Shown here: one piece after another, positions 47,374 to 58,009 of the stretch
Layout: each line of letters begins with the position of its first letter
Numbering within the stretch: position 1 is the first letter of the stretch
Origin: Cyrtodaria siliqua
Lineage: Eukaryota; Mollusca; Bivalvia; Adapedonta; Hiatellidae
Length of the DNA: 64,000 bases
Assembly: GCA_037043455.1 (NCBI GenBank)
Contig: JAWPHD010011506.1
Coordinates: 1-64,000 of the forward strand
Reading direction: 5' to 3'
Program-made: the position numbers and the translations under genes
Notes under the pieces: generated by a model
Told to the model about the DNA's origin: nothing
The model's database searches: none
The model's input: the letters and a program-made list of their open reading frames with translations, nothing else

Positions 47374-47942
47374 TTGTGGAGCGCTTTGGTCTAGTGGTAG
47401 AGCGTTGAACCCTTGATCGAAAAGTCGTCGGTTCGATTCCTGCCATAACCATTGTGTCCCTAAGCAAGACACTTTATCTGCATTTGCTAAGTACTTGTTC
47501 TACCCAGGAAGACATCAAGAGTGGTTCAAATAAGTTCATAGAGCTTTAGAGCTTTTGTTACAATGTTAAATAATTAAGTTTAAACTAACTGTTCAGTGGC
47601 CATGCTGTGGTATGCCATAAAAACTTTCTGTGTATAGCAGTCATATGTATTTGAAGAGGCCACACTCAAAACAAAAGTTATTATTCTTTTCATTCCACCA
47701 TTGAATGTGCAACCAAAAATACAAACTGCTCAGTGGACTTTGCCATACAAGCTTCTTGAATTATGTATGTTAGTGAGGAAAAGTCAATTCTTATGGATGG
47801 CGGGATGTGTACAGTACTGGTTCTACCCTGTAAAAGTGGGTGGTCTGCCTCCACCACCAACAAATAAAATCAACCATCATATATAACCTTACATGTGTTG
47901 AAAATGATGTAAAACACCATACAAACAAGCAAATATTGTTAT
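47374..47942 (+). mobile_element. tRNA-derived SINE, possibly composite
   Basis: The head at 47,376-47,450 has an A-box-like TTGGTCTAGTGG and a B-box GGTTCGATTCC, then TAAGCAAGACACTTTA, a variant of the motif in the SINE at 8.7-9.05 kb. The 3' end, GTAAAACACCATACAAACAA, also occurs at 30.4 kb. At about 570 bp it is long for one SINE and may be two retroposons. The 61-codon frame inside (47,701-47,886) is not called. Confidence 0.65.
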
Positions 47943-48766
47943 AAAACCTATAATGTTACTCAGCTGGCAATGAACTGACTTCAGTGATTTAAGATTACTT
48001 AGACACTGCCACTAATGGCATGAACATTTGAACATGAAATGGACATCCCCTAGAAACTTGGACAATTGATCCAACTGACATGATGACCATCAAGTAAGAC
48101 CATGATGGTATTCCCTAACAGTAAGTCTGATGCCATGTGTAAGTAAACATTCAAAGCTACCAGAACCTATAAATAAAAGAGTGCCATTCTAATACTGAAT
48201 TTATTAAACAAAATGGATAAAATTGTATCCAATAAGTTTAGTAAATTCAGTATTAAATAGGCATGAAAGTGAGATTCTATTTACCACATACTCCAAAAAT
48301 GTAACATGAAATACACATTTGTAAATGTAGTTGCTTTAGTCTTCTCTGTAACACTCTGAACAGTCAGAACTGCTTCACTGATTTCCGAATTAACAGTTTC
48401 GAAAATCTATTACAAACTGACCTGAACAGAAAAGGCCAAAATATGATGATTTGACCTTATTTATTTTTCATGTTTATTACACTCAACTGTATTATGATAT
48501 TTTTGTAATTGTTTTATTATACTCTCACATCGCAAGTTATGTGATGCAATGGTACCCCACCCATTTCTGTAAACTTTGTACCAAAAATGATTATTCCAAT
48601 CGTGTATCATGACTTTTAAAAATGTATAAAGTGAATGTGTTGCAATAATGATGCTTGTAGCATGGTCACTGAAATTCTCTTTGTCAGAATAAATGCTGTA
48701 CTACGACTACCAGTTATTGGAAGTTAGAGTATGGCAGGGAGCTGAAATGGACATGCTACAAAACAA

Positions 48767-48869
48767 ATAGAGTATGGTTTCATCTCATTGGTTAATTTAA
48801 ACACCTCGATGGGCTACGCCCATCTCGATGTTTAAATTAACCACCTCAATGAAACCATATATACTCTAT
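48767..48869. mobile_element. Near-perfect hairpin MITE
   Basis: About 100 bp folding into arms of about 48 bp (AGAGTATGGTTTCAT..GGTTAATTTAAACA..GATGGGC) with a TAC loop at about 48,815-48,817. It is immediately preceded by GGACATGCTACAAAACAAA, a sequence that recurs at about 49,943. Confidence 0.8.
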
Positions 48870-49762
48870 CTATTACTTATCAGTTTGTACAAGCTGTAAT
48901 GAGTGCCATGCTATGAAATCATATAAATATGCTGGCACTGTGTCAGATTAACCTTATAGAAAACCTTTCTTGAGTGAAATGTGAATACATTTTTTAGAAG
49001 AAAAGAAAATGCTTCTATGAATGAAGTGATTGCAATGCCAATACTAATCCTTCTGAAATATTGCTTAATTAAGAAATGATGTACAAATTCTCAGCGTTTA
49101 TACAATTTTAAACGCTGGTAGTGAATTGCAAATTCCATGTGGGCAGTAGCTCGTCCTACTTGAAAAATTAAGTTTATTTGAAAGTTTTTTCCCTTCAGAA
49201 AGTATCAAGTGAATGTAAAAATTAATAAGGAGTTAAAATGATTATTCATTATTGACCAGCCCCTTTAGATGTTATAATTGCCAATATCTGATTATCAAGC
49301 TGCATGGCATTTTAAAATATCTTGCAAAAACGTGGATTCACAGGGCTTTTTCTAGGACCCGTTCCCAATGCAAAATAGTGTATTTTTTACATTTAATGTA
49401 CTGATACATCCCTTATGTTACATACTAATCAATATAAGTAGTATGTTATTGATGTAGCAGTGTTCCTAATTGTACCTATTAGGCTATAACCTCATCGCAA
49501 CTTACACAATTTGACGTAAACAATTCTCAATTGGCCATTTTATCGATGTAAAGAATCCCTCCCAATTTGGTCATTTTTACGACAGAAATTACCCACATTT
49601 ACAAGGGTCCTTTTTCCTAAGATACCTGGAAAAAGCCTTGAATCAGTTTTGTTTGTACTACCCTTATAGTATAGATTTCCATGAAATAATCTGTGATTTT
49701 TTTAGCATTTTTACGACATGGCCATAAATTTTAGGTATGAATCCAAATTTTTTAATTTTATG

Positions 49763-50275
49763 GCTGAAGTATATATACACTTAAGAGATATGAAAACGCA
49801 ACACGGGAATTTCCGCTATATATTGTATGTACAATATGCTGCTTTTAATCGAATGGTACATGGCTACGTAAGACCTTTCCTTTTGGAAAAAATACTAAAA
49901 CAGCAAATAGTATTCCTTCAATGTTTCATTATTCACAGAGTGGACATGCTACAAAACAAACAGAGTTCATGTGAGCAAACTTAGGATGCAACATTTTGCA
50001 AACTATTTACGTTAAATACAGTATTGAACTAGCGCAATTTTTCAAAGAGCAACTTCAACATTTATGAAGTTTTTGTTACAAAGTGTAGTGTGATTAAAAC
50101 GTCTACAACATCACAGTTGTGTCCTTTCTCTAGTTAACTGCATTTTTGTTTTAAAAAACATCTTGGGATTTCTTTGGAATATTATGTGCAATTAAGTGTG
50201 CAGTATATACAATATATAGCGGAAATTCCCTTGTTGCGTTTTCATATCTCTTGAGTGTATGTTAAGCTATATATA
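49763..50275. repeat. Inverted pair inside the 5.1-kb element
   Basis: 49,763-49,830 and 50,200-50,275 are reverse complements around AGAGATATGAAAACGCAACA and GGGAATTTCCGCTATATATTG, about 370 bp apart. The frame at 49,718-49,984 runs through the left arm, which argues against it being a gene. Confidence 0.7.
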
Positions 50276-50671
50276 CTTAAATCACAAGCAACTACAAATG
50301 CAAGTTAGGTATTAATAATAATAACCAGCACAATTATTCACAAACAGCATTTAAGACTATTAAACTTAGCAAAGTGAAGTTGTTGCGTTGACTTTTTTCA
50401 GTGCAACAACTCCGTAAGTGCACTTACGGAGTTGTTGCGTTGAACTGTTCAGCGCACAAAGTCACTATGATTTAAATATTATCATTAACTCATTTAAAAA
50501 TAGTTTTAATTTAAATATCATAAAAGAGTGACCATAGTAAAGGTATATTACACTTAAATCTAAGGAAGTGTCTTTATATGTACCATTGTTAAGGAAAAAA
50601 ACAGTTTTTTGTCTCTCCTGAACAATTTACCAAAGTGAACTTACGGAGTTATTGCGTTGATGGGACGACAT

Positions 50672-52204
50672 AGCTATTGCACGTACCTGCTATCAACCTT
50701 GTATATATGTTTTGTATCATCATGGATGATAACATTTTGAAATGTTGCTGAATATAAAATCTATATTCAACTTTAAACACATTCGGAATACTTTAAAACA
50801 AAGAGATGCATTATATTATCATTTCAGATTTGACACAGCAGTTCGAAGCCTTCAGAACTGAAGAACCGGCGTACAGTGAAACGAGAGAAATTAAGTGTAT
50901 GTTTATTTTTAACAGTTTTCCCGGTAGTAATTATTCAAGAGAAGGCTTGACTCTATCTAACAGGACGAGATGGTCCCAAATGTTGTTCTACATAGAATAC
51001 ATGTACTGTATCGTTTTATAATTTGTTATATAGAAGACACCTGTTCTGATTTTGAAGTAAACACGTATTATTCTTTGCAAAAATAATCACTACTTCTAGA
51101 ATTATTCCTCAAACTGCACTACATATACAGTCACGAATGTAAGATTATATTATTATTCACATTCCACCACTATGATATTAATGTTCTAAATGTTCCTTTA
51201 ACACGACGAAAATTGCAATTTCATTCATAAGAGAAAGCATGACGTTGTATTGGGTCGTATCCCATATTGTGTCGTATTCGTCAGAAAAGGATGCGACGCG
51301 TTAGTATTGCAACGCACTTCATGTTTAGTGATTGACTCCTCTACAGTCAGTCACTACACTTCACGTTTCCCTTGTTCGATGACTTGACAACCGCTTGGAA
51401 TTCTATGATTGCGCCTGCTGAAACCTGGACAAAGGTAGGTAGGTGCATCAACTTTCGTCCCAAGGGTTTCATAGTCGTACCCTAGATTGTTTTTCTCTCT
51501 GGATGCAACTGCTGATTAGTACAATTCTGGATACATCCTGAGGTGTTTCTAATGATGTTTTTGTTTTATCGTTTCACCTTCTGACTCCTCATAATGTGCG
51601 TGAATTCATAAACAAGTACACTTCATTTATATTTCATTGAGCTTTATATATACTGACGATTTTCGTCAGTTCGTGCATGTTGTATAGTGCGAACTTGATG
51701 CCATATGATTGATTATCACTGTATTCATAAATTGCAAGAACATGCAGCGATAATATACTGTAACAAACGTTTAGTTTTGTCAGTCTTTGAACATGAGCGA
51801 TAAGATAATATAGTTGTGGTTTGATTGCTGTTGATTTCTGGCTCAGTTGTATCAGTCGTCAACAGTTGAAGGATTTGCATACTTGTTTGGCTTAGAATTC
51901 TCATTTCCTTTTGGACTAGTATACCTAGTTTTGATGTTCAACGGTAACTAGAGACGAGTGGTGTGAACGTCTCATGCAACAATTTCATTTAATAAACATG
52001 TCTGGTCAATATATGTTTCGTCTCTTGGTTAAATATGATTTAATAAACATTTCTGGGCAATATATGCGTTTTCTACCGTTTTCCTTTATGAATACAATTG
52101 CAAATTCAATAATTGATTTTAAACTAAATTAAAGTGTGGTTTTCATACCTCTGCTGATGTGTACTTTGTGTTAATTATTTGTTCATGTATACGACTATTT
52201 TCAG
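50672..52204. other. Intron 1, distal part
   Basis: Non-coding apart from the F1 copy at 51,380-51,575. It ends in a good acceptor, ACTATTTTCAG, at 52,204. Confidence 0.5.
51380..51575 (-). repeat. Dispersed repeat family F1, copy g (distal half)
   Basis: Reverse complement matches 40,940-41,132: CTCAGGATGTATCCAGAA, CAATCTAGGGTACGAC, GGGACGAAAG and GTTTCAG(C/T)AGG. Confidence 0.75.
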
Positions 52205-52594
52205 GTTTTGATGTTATATTTGTGGTGAGAGGTAGCAGTAAAGAAACTTTAGATAACGTAGAATTTCTCATCATAAAAGCATTTGACGGAATCCAAGACC
52301 ACAAAACAGAAAAAATAAAAGAAGATATCATTATGGAACTACTCTCAAAAGATAAAACGGCAATTGTTGAAACTCGGCGTGGTTCTGTCATTGTAGTGGT
52401 TAAGTGTGTATCCGTACAAGGATTACACACGTTATTCAATACTTTAGACAGCAACGAATTTAAAGGTCGGCTAAATGATCTGGCAACCGTCTTAACTGAA
52501 ATGACCGGATGTCAAATCGGTGTCACGGCCTCCATTCCTGCGCCTTCTCTTCAAATCATACTTGACGAGATAAAACAGGTGGAATCCCGTATAG
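52205..52594 (+). CDS. TRADD-N-like exon of the HEPN gene
   Basis: A 390-nt exon (130 codons) between the acceptor TTTTCAG (52,204) and the donor G|GTATGT (52,595), phase 1 at both ends. Spliced to 36,315 it restores a Gly codon in frame. Residues run from FDVIFVVRGSS through an alpha-helical middle to GSVIVVVKCVSVQGLHTLF and CQIGVTASIPAPSLQIIL. The pattern of a GS(V/L)xxxxx strand, a ...LxxL(F/W) helix and a following helix-strand fits the TRADD-N-like domain found next to NLR-type STAND NTPases and HEPN domains in invertebrates. Such domains are thought to mediate homotypic signalling contacts. The open frame past the donor (to 52,629) is probably intron. Domain name is inferred. Confidence 0.7.
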
Positions 52595-52827
52595 GTATGT
52601 CACAAACAGGCAAGTATATATTGATTTAACTACTTAAAGCTACAAGTCTCTATAATAACTCATGAATATGGATGAGCCACGTGTGAAGTAGTTTCAAATC
52701 GACGAACACCCCCAAAAGTTGCTATATAAGGCAAAAATCGATGAGTAATATATCACATATTTATTTAGTCTTCGTACAGGTAACATCGATAAATATACGG
52801 CTTCAGAATATATGTGATTACAAAGTA

Positions 52828-52912
52828 CTTGCCCGGAACGGGACTTGAACCACAGACGTTGCGCTTTTAAGTTTTGATGAATGTACGTTTAACCATAAGA
52901 CCACGGCTATTA
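52828..52912 (-). repeat. tRNA-like sequence, minus strand
   Basis: Minus strand shows GCCGTGGTCTTATGGTTAAA (A-box-like) and GTGGTTCAAGTCCC (B-box-like), about 50 bp apart. The acceptor arms pair poorly, so it is a SINE head or tRNA pseudogene rather than a functional tRNA. It lies in the intron between the two TRADD-N-like exons. Confidence 0.55.
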
Positions 52913-53187
52913 ATTGGTATATTTTAGCTATTTAACACTAAATAGGCATTACGTAATAACTAACGCACACACAACCTCATCAAGCGCAAAATAACAAGTC
53001 TAGAGATGGTTGTTTTGAGGCGAAATACTAGTTTCCAATTGATAACATATAGCATTAGACCAGGCAATGTTAATTTACACGTGCGACAAGATGGACTATA
53101 TATTCATTTATTCATCTTGAGTTGCGTTCAAATAGGTTAAGTTATTTTGCCTCTTAATAAATAGTAGCTAGCATACTGTTTTACCAA

Positions 53188-53264
53188 GCAGCGATATAGA
53201 TCAGTGGATAGAACACCCGACTTGAAATCAGAAGGTCGTGTGTTCGAGTCCCGAAACAGGCAAT
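53188..53264 (+). repeat. tRNA-like sequence, plus strand
   Basis: TAGATCAGTGGATAGAAC (A-box-like) and TGTGTTCGAGTCCC (B-box) are about 30 bp apart with a plausible anticodon-arm region between, but the acceptor stem cannot form (GCGATAT against AACAGG). Likely SINE-derived. It sits opposite in orientation to the one at 52.8-52.9 kb. Confidence 0.55.
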
Positions 53265-54870
53265 TGTTTTTCTTCTGTAAATCATAATGTTACCTGTGTA
53301 CATATACGATGTGCACTGGTCGATGTCTATACAATAAATGATGTCCTGTGTTATATTTGCTTGCTTAAATACCCGATTTCGACATGAGCTGGTGAATATG
53401 AAGTTACAAATGAAGACATGCCTAGAAAGAAGAATCGATATCGAGACTGTGTAGCTTTAAGCTACTATAGCTATACCTAATAAGTACCTAATACGTATAA
53501 ATAAAAAATATGGCGTGGTTTTAATTTCTGTTTATCTCTTCCATAACATTGTCGTAAATCCGTATACAAGAAGAGTAACTTATACCAGGACATCTTTTAA
53601 ATCCGTCATTCGATGTAGCAACATCAATAAACTACACTGTCCTAATCACTGAAAAATAGTGCACGAGATTAGAACTCGAGAAGCTGATTTTGTTTTAATT
53701 GTTTTATATTTTTTAAATCATTCATAACATATTCATTATAATAGTATAAAATGCATTATTCATAAAAGCAAATAATATTGACTATATATATTGTTGTTAT
53801 TATACCAATACACTCTTTTTTATATTTATTATATACTATGTTGTTTTGTTATTATGTTACAGAAACTAACACGCCAAACAACGGCAAACGTTGACTACAA
53901 AACCGTGTATCAAAACTCTATCCAGGTGTTCAGGTCATATAATAATATATATGTGCCGATTAAAAAAAACGTTTATTCATGGGTTATAAAAATACCTGTG
54001 ATTGACTGTGCATAAATGAATTCGCGACCAACTATACAGCGATTATCATAATTCGATTGTTTTCTTTCGAAATCCTAAAGAAACCGGGATCATCCCTATT
54101 TGGTGATTACCTTTTTGATGTTGTAAAATGCATTCACATATTTGCAATCCATATTTTCTGGATTTTTCGAAGGTCTAATGTTCTTAGAAACGCACTGAAT
54201 CACACAAACGATTATACAATTAATAATGGCAACAGTGTTATAAATATATCATTAGCCATGACGCTGTTGAACAACTGGATACAGGCATGTGATAAAACAT
54301 ATTAATATCAATCCGGGTTCGAATCGCGCACAGATCATAATAATTGTCACTGAAAGGGTTTGCTTTTTTATGTCGTTTCGTCGGTCGCAGGTAAAGTTGT
54401 CTTTTAAAGTTTGATGTTGGTAATAAACCAAGCGTTCAAACCCTACTTAAGGTAAAAGTCCACTATTCTTTAAAACTATTGTTAAAGTAGCCTTTAACAA
54501 TTTCTCTTTAAGCAAGCTATCTTGCTTTCTTGCTTTCAGCATTTGTTTTAAAATAAATACATTCTAATTATTCCGTGTAAGTATAAATTCGGCAAATGGA
54601 ACCCCTTCAAAACAAGAAAAAACATGTTTTTATTGAGTCTGTTTATTAGAACTAAAAATGTTTAATGTACCACATTTACATTCCCTATGCTTGAGCGCTA
54701 TGGTACTTTGACGCTTGTGAATCAATCCTACATTTCATGTTCGGCTTTTTTATCTAATTTTGATACTTCCAAATGAAAGGGTCAATAGTAGCTATACTAA
54801 TAAGTCTACATTTTGTATATGTTTAACATTCTTTTCTATCTCTACTTTGCAATTTAACTCGAGTACACAG

Positions 54871-55062
54871 GTTCTGTTAAGATGCGACTAAAAGCAACAT
54901 CAGTGAAAGAACTAGCACGTATCTGGCAGACGGTTCAAGATGACAGTTTTACCAAAAACCTTCAAATACTGTCAGAAATGTTGTCTCATCAACTTAATGA
55001 GAAGATTGAGGTCAGTGTCTTGCTTCAACCAGAGGAGATCCAAGCAGCTCTTCAATCGGCAG
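54871..55062 (+). CDS. Second TRADD-N-like exon of the HEPN gene
   Basis: A 192-nt exon (64 codons) between the acceptor GAGTACACAG (54,870) and the donor GCAG|GTATTG (55,063), again phase 1 on both sides. The sequence (GSVKMRLKATSVKELARIW, SFTKNLQILSEMLS, IEVSVLLQPEEIQAAL) aligns with the C-terminal half of the preceding exon: GSV, then ..K..SV..L...., then a closing I.V.......I..(A/I)L. The gene therefore seems to carry a tandem pair of these modules. If the donor is not used, translation would stop at 55,091. Further exons were not found in the remaining 9 kb. Confidence 0.65.
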
Positions 55063-55159
55063 GTATTGTTTTATTGATGACGGGTATTTAATTGTGGGGT
55101 AAATATAAAAGCCAGCCCTTTAGACTAAATAAATAATATAACATGTAGTCTAACATGGG

Positions 55160-57345
55160 GACCTGTTGTTCGAAGGCTCAAAGGTGAGCTATTGGGATCA
55201 CTCTTCGACCGTCGTCGTCCGTCGTCGTTAACTTTTGTTTCAAACACAACATTTCCTCAGAAACCACTTGGCAAATTTTGACTAAATCTCACATGGATGA
55301 TACTGAGGTCAATGCCTTTCAAAGTTACATACATTAGGTCAATGCGACATCCAAGATGGCTGCCATTACCATATATAATCAAAACCTTAAGACAATAGTA
55401 TTCTCATGAGTCACTCAACAGATTTCGACAGTTTTCTTTTTTTTGATTGCCAAGCCCCATGGGTCAAAAATGTCTGTGACCCGGTTTCCGGAGTTCGTAT
55501 ATTTTGCATGGTTCGCCTAGACTTATATAGGTGATTTTATTTTAAAATCTTATCCTCAGAAACCGTTTGGCCAGTTTAGACCAAATTTTACATTGATGCG
55601 AATAACATCAATGACTTTCAAAATTATACAAATTAGGTCAATGCAATATCCAAGATGGCCACCATTACCATATATAGGCAAAACATTAAACAATCTTCTT
55701 ATCAAGAACCACTGCACATACTTCGACAGTTTTTCTATATTAATGATCGGCAACACCTGGACTATAAATATTATACAAATGAAGTCCCCGGGTTCAAAAA
55801 TGGCTGTGTTTCGGGGGTCCAAAGTTTGTATATAGAGATTTTGCATGTCTCGGTTTGATTGATACTGTTCATGAATGGTAGTGAAATTTGCATGCTACCG
55901 TTCACGCCCACTATCCCCGGGTTGAGCAGAACTCAATATTAATAAAATCAATAGTACAAAGTTTAGCCATCCCGAAGATGGCTTGCATATGGCGGTGGAC
56001 ATGCTACTTATTTTATTAAAGCGAAATAAACAAAATGGAATTTAGTTGGGAGCAGCGGTTATGAAGCCTGCGCATCACAAATAACAGTCAAAAACCTAAA
56101 TTAAAAAGTAGACAACATATCATATGGGTGGTTAAACAATACCCAGAGCCTTTATCGGCCGGAGTAGTGAAACCATCAAATCGAAATCTAAGTAAGAAAA
56201 CATAAACTTTGAAAATGTACCACCGATATCTAAATATAAGTATCGGGCTTGTAGTATAAACGTTAGGTCCTCTATCAAGATTAATGGTGACCCTGGTTTT
56301 AAAGCTGGCCCTGACCCATGGGTCACAGTTTTACACAAGACCTATAGGGAAAAACCTTAAAATAATCTTCTTTCTCTGAAACTACAAGAGCCAGAGGTTT
56401 AATATTTTTCTTTACTATACGCTTGTGATCTTCTATAAAAACTAATTCAAATGGTGAGCCTGAGGTCACATATGGCCGCCAGGGGTCACATAATTTACAT
56501 AGACTTGTATAGAACATTGTTTTAAAAATCTTCTGCTCTGAAACCACAAGGTTTAGAGCTCTCATAGATTGAATGTGGTATAAGATTATGGTCCTTTTCC
56601 AAGTCTTTTATATTATGACCGTGGGGTAACATCTGGCCCCACCATTGGGGTCATAGATTTATATAAGAGTTATATAGGAACATCTTTAAAATATATTCTC
56701 TCTGTAAACAAAATGTACCATACTCGTATAGTCCTCCTGAAACTTAAAATAGTTGTCTTCTCTGAAACCACAGTTATACTCTTACTGAATATGAACAGAT
56801 ACAACTATCCAACCAGTATCGGCCCAGGGCTCTGGGTCATAACTTGGAATCCATTGAGAACCCCACCCTATAACTATATATTGTTTATGCACTTACCGGG
56901 CATGAACAGACGGATTCAATGGATGGATTCAACCATCCAACAAGCATCGGCCCTGGGGTCTATTTCCGCCACTGGATACATAACCCCTATGTCATAATTT
57001 GGAAACTGTTGTGATCCTCACACGAATACCATATATACGCTAACGGTGCATGAGCAGACGGATAATCTATACAACCAGCTTTGGCCGCGGCGTCCATCCC
57101 CACCCATTGGGATAAAGCCCCTTCTTCATAACTTGGAAACGGTTGAGATTCCCATCCTTTAACTATATAATACACTTACTGGGCCAGAACGCTTTAAAGC
57201 GGGTGCAGGAATTTGCGAAGGCGCGCCATTGACTGCATGCTCTAATTCCGTTATGAAAGTTTAAGCTTGTTTTACAATGTTTTCATCTTTGCAAAAACCA
57301 TCATGTGAGCGTTTCAGGGCCATTCTGGCACTCTTGTTTAATTTG
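55160..57345. repeat. Large tandem-repeat element
   Basis: Starts near GAAGGCTCAAAGGTGAGCTA and ends near TCAGGGCCATTCTGGCACTC then TTGTTT. Units of about 200-380 bp repeat TCCTCAGAAACC, TGGCCAGTTT or variants, AATCCAAGATGGC-like and ACCATATATA phrases (55,250-55,840). A second unit type with TCTGAAACCACA and GGGTCA(C/T)A follows (56,330-57,150). Many open frames cross it without constraint. Ending in AAACAAGAGTGCC (reverse) resembles the start of the element at 26,740. Confidence 0.65.
55848..56010 (-). repeat. Short dispersed repeat (inverted partner of 42,585-42,722)
   Basis: Contains GTCTCGGTTTGATTGATACT, TTGAGCAGAACTCAATATT and AGCCATCCCGAAGATGGCTT. It appears inserted between two unit types of the surrounding tandem-repeat element. 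Confidence 0.8.
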
Positions 57346-58009
57346 ACAAACTACGTTGCTAACTCTTTATTGTATTTCTCTGGACAAAATGTACGAGTTA
57401 ATTACATTGTGAAGTAATGTAAAGGGAAAAAAACATTACTTTAGAAAAAAACAATAAAACATTGTGAAGAGTGTTATTTAAGGGGCAATGTCTTTTTGTT
57501 CTTACACTCGGAATTTCATTATACATTATGCAGTCCCGTCTTAATTTCATTTAGCAATGGGAAAGCTTATATTAACATAATATTATAACGGATATTTCGA
57601 CAATAAAACACGTTTAAAAACATTTTTACTGAAAAAAAATGTGATAACCTGTTAACAGTATTCAAACCTTTTAAGTCGAAATTAATATTTTATTTCATAC
57701 CCCGGACAATCCCGTTTTCGGAGAAGTGGTTGGTGGGGGTATGAAAATTATTACTCGGACCACGTAATGAAAGTCACAAGATGTCGCCCTCAACATATTT
57801 GGAAATAACTTGGTATTGTTGTTGACGGCATTACTATTGCCATTTGACAGGAACTAATGTATGTATATCTGGGTATAGTGTTCAGTACTGTGCCTCTCTT
57901 ACAGCAGACATTTATCAGTTTCAATCTACCTAAATCGTTTAAAATAGTTAGAGAGTGCCATTATTTCAAATGACACGCAAAAAATACAGTCCAAAAAAGT
58001 ATATCGCAT
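57346..58009. other. No recognisable gene
   Basis: AT-rich. No further TRADD-N-like or STAND NTPase exon could be read here. Confidence 0.5.

Larger units (their letters stand above)
45577..50667. mobile_element. 5.1-kb element with terminal inverted repeats and subterminal palindromes
   Basis: The left end CGTCCCATCAACGCAATAAC (45,577) and the inverted right end (to 50,667) match over 28 bp with one mismatch. ACAT flanks both ends (45,573-45,576 and 50,668-50,671). About 175-265 bp inside each end is a palindrome of the same motif: 45,752-45,799 (imperfect, 48 bp) and 50,403-50,438 (perfect, 36 bp, containing CCGTAAGTGCACTTACGG). Repeating the terminal motif subterminally is typical of transposase-binding arrays. 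Three candidate frames (47,069-47,305; 47,701-47,886; 49,718-49,984) have no recognised domain. Superfamily unknown; a non-autonomous or decayed DNA transposon is most likely. It carries nested repeats (46,369-46,498; 47,374-47,942; 48,767-48,869). Confidence 0.75.

Noticed and set aside
47376..47450. Functional tRNA gene
   Set aside because: A and B boxes are present but the acceptor stem does not pair, and the sequence continues into a SINE body shared with 8.7-9.05 kb.
53791..54015. Possible extra exon after TTATGTTACAG
   Set aside because: An acceptor-like sequence exists, but the peptide has no similarity to the flanking modules and no phase-1 donor follows.
55593..55858. Overlapping frames in several phases on both strands
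   Set aside because: They cross units of a tandem-repeat element and have no consistent protein signal.
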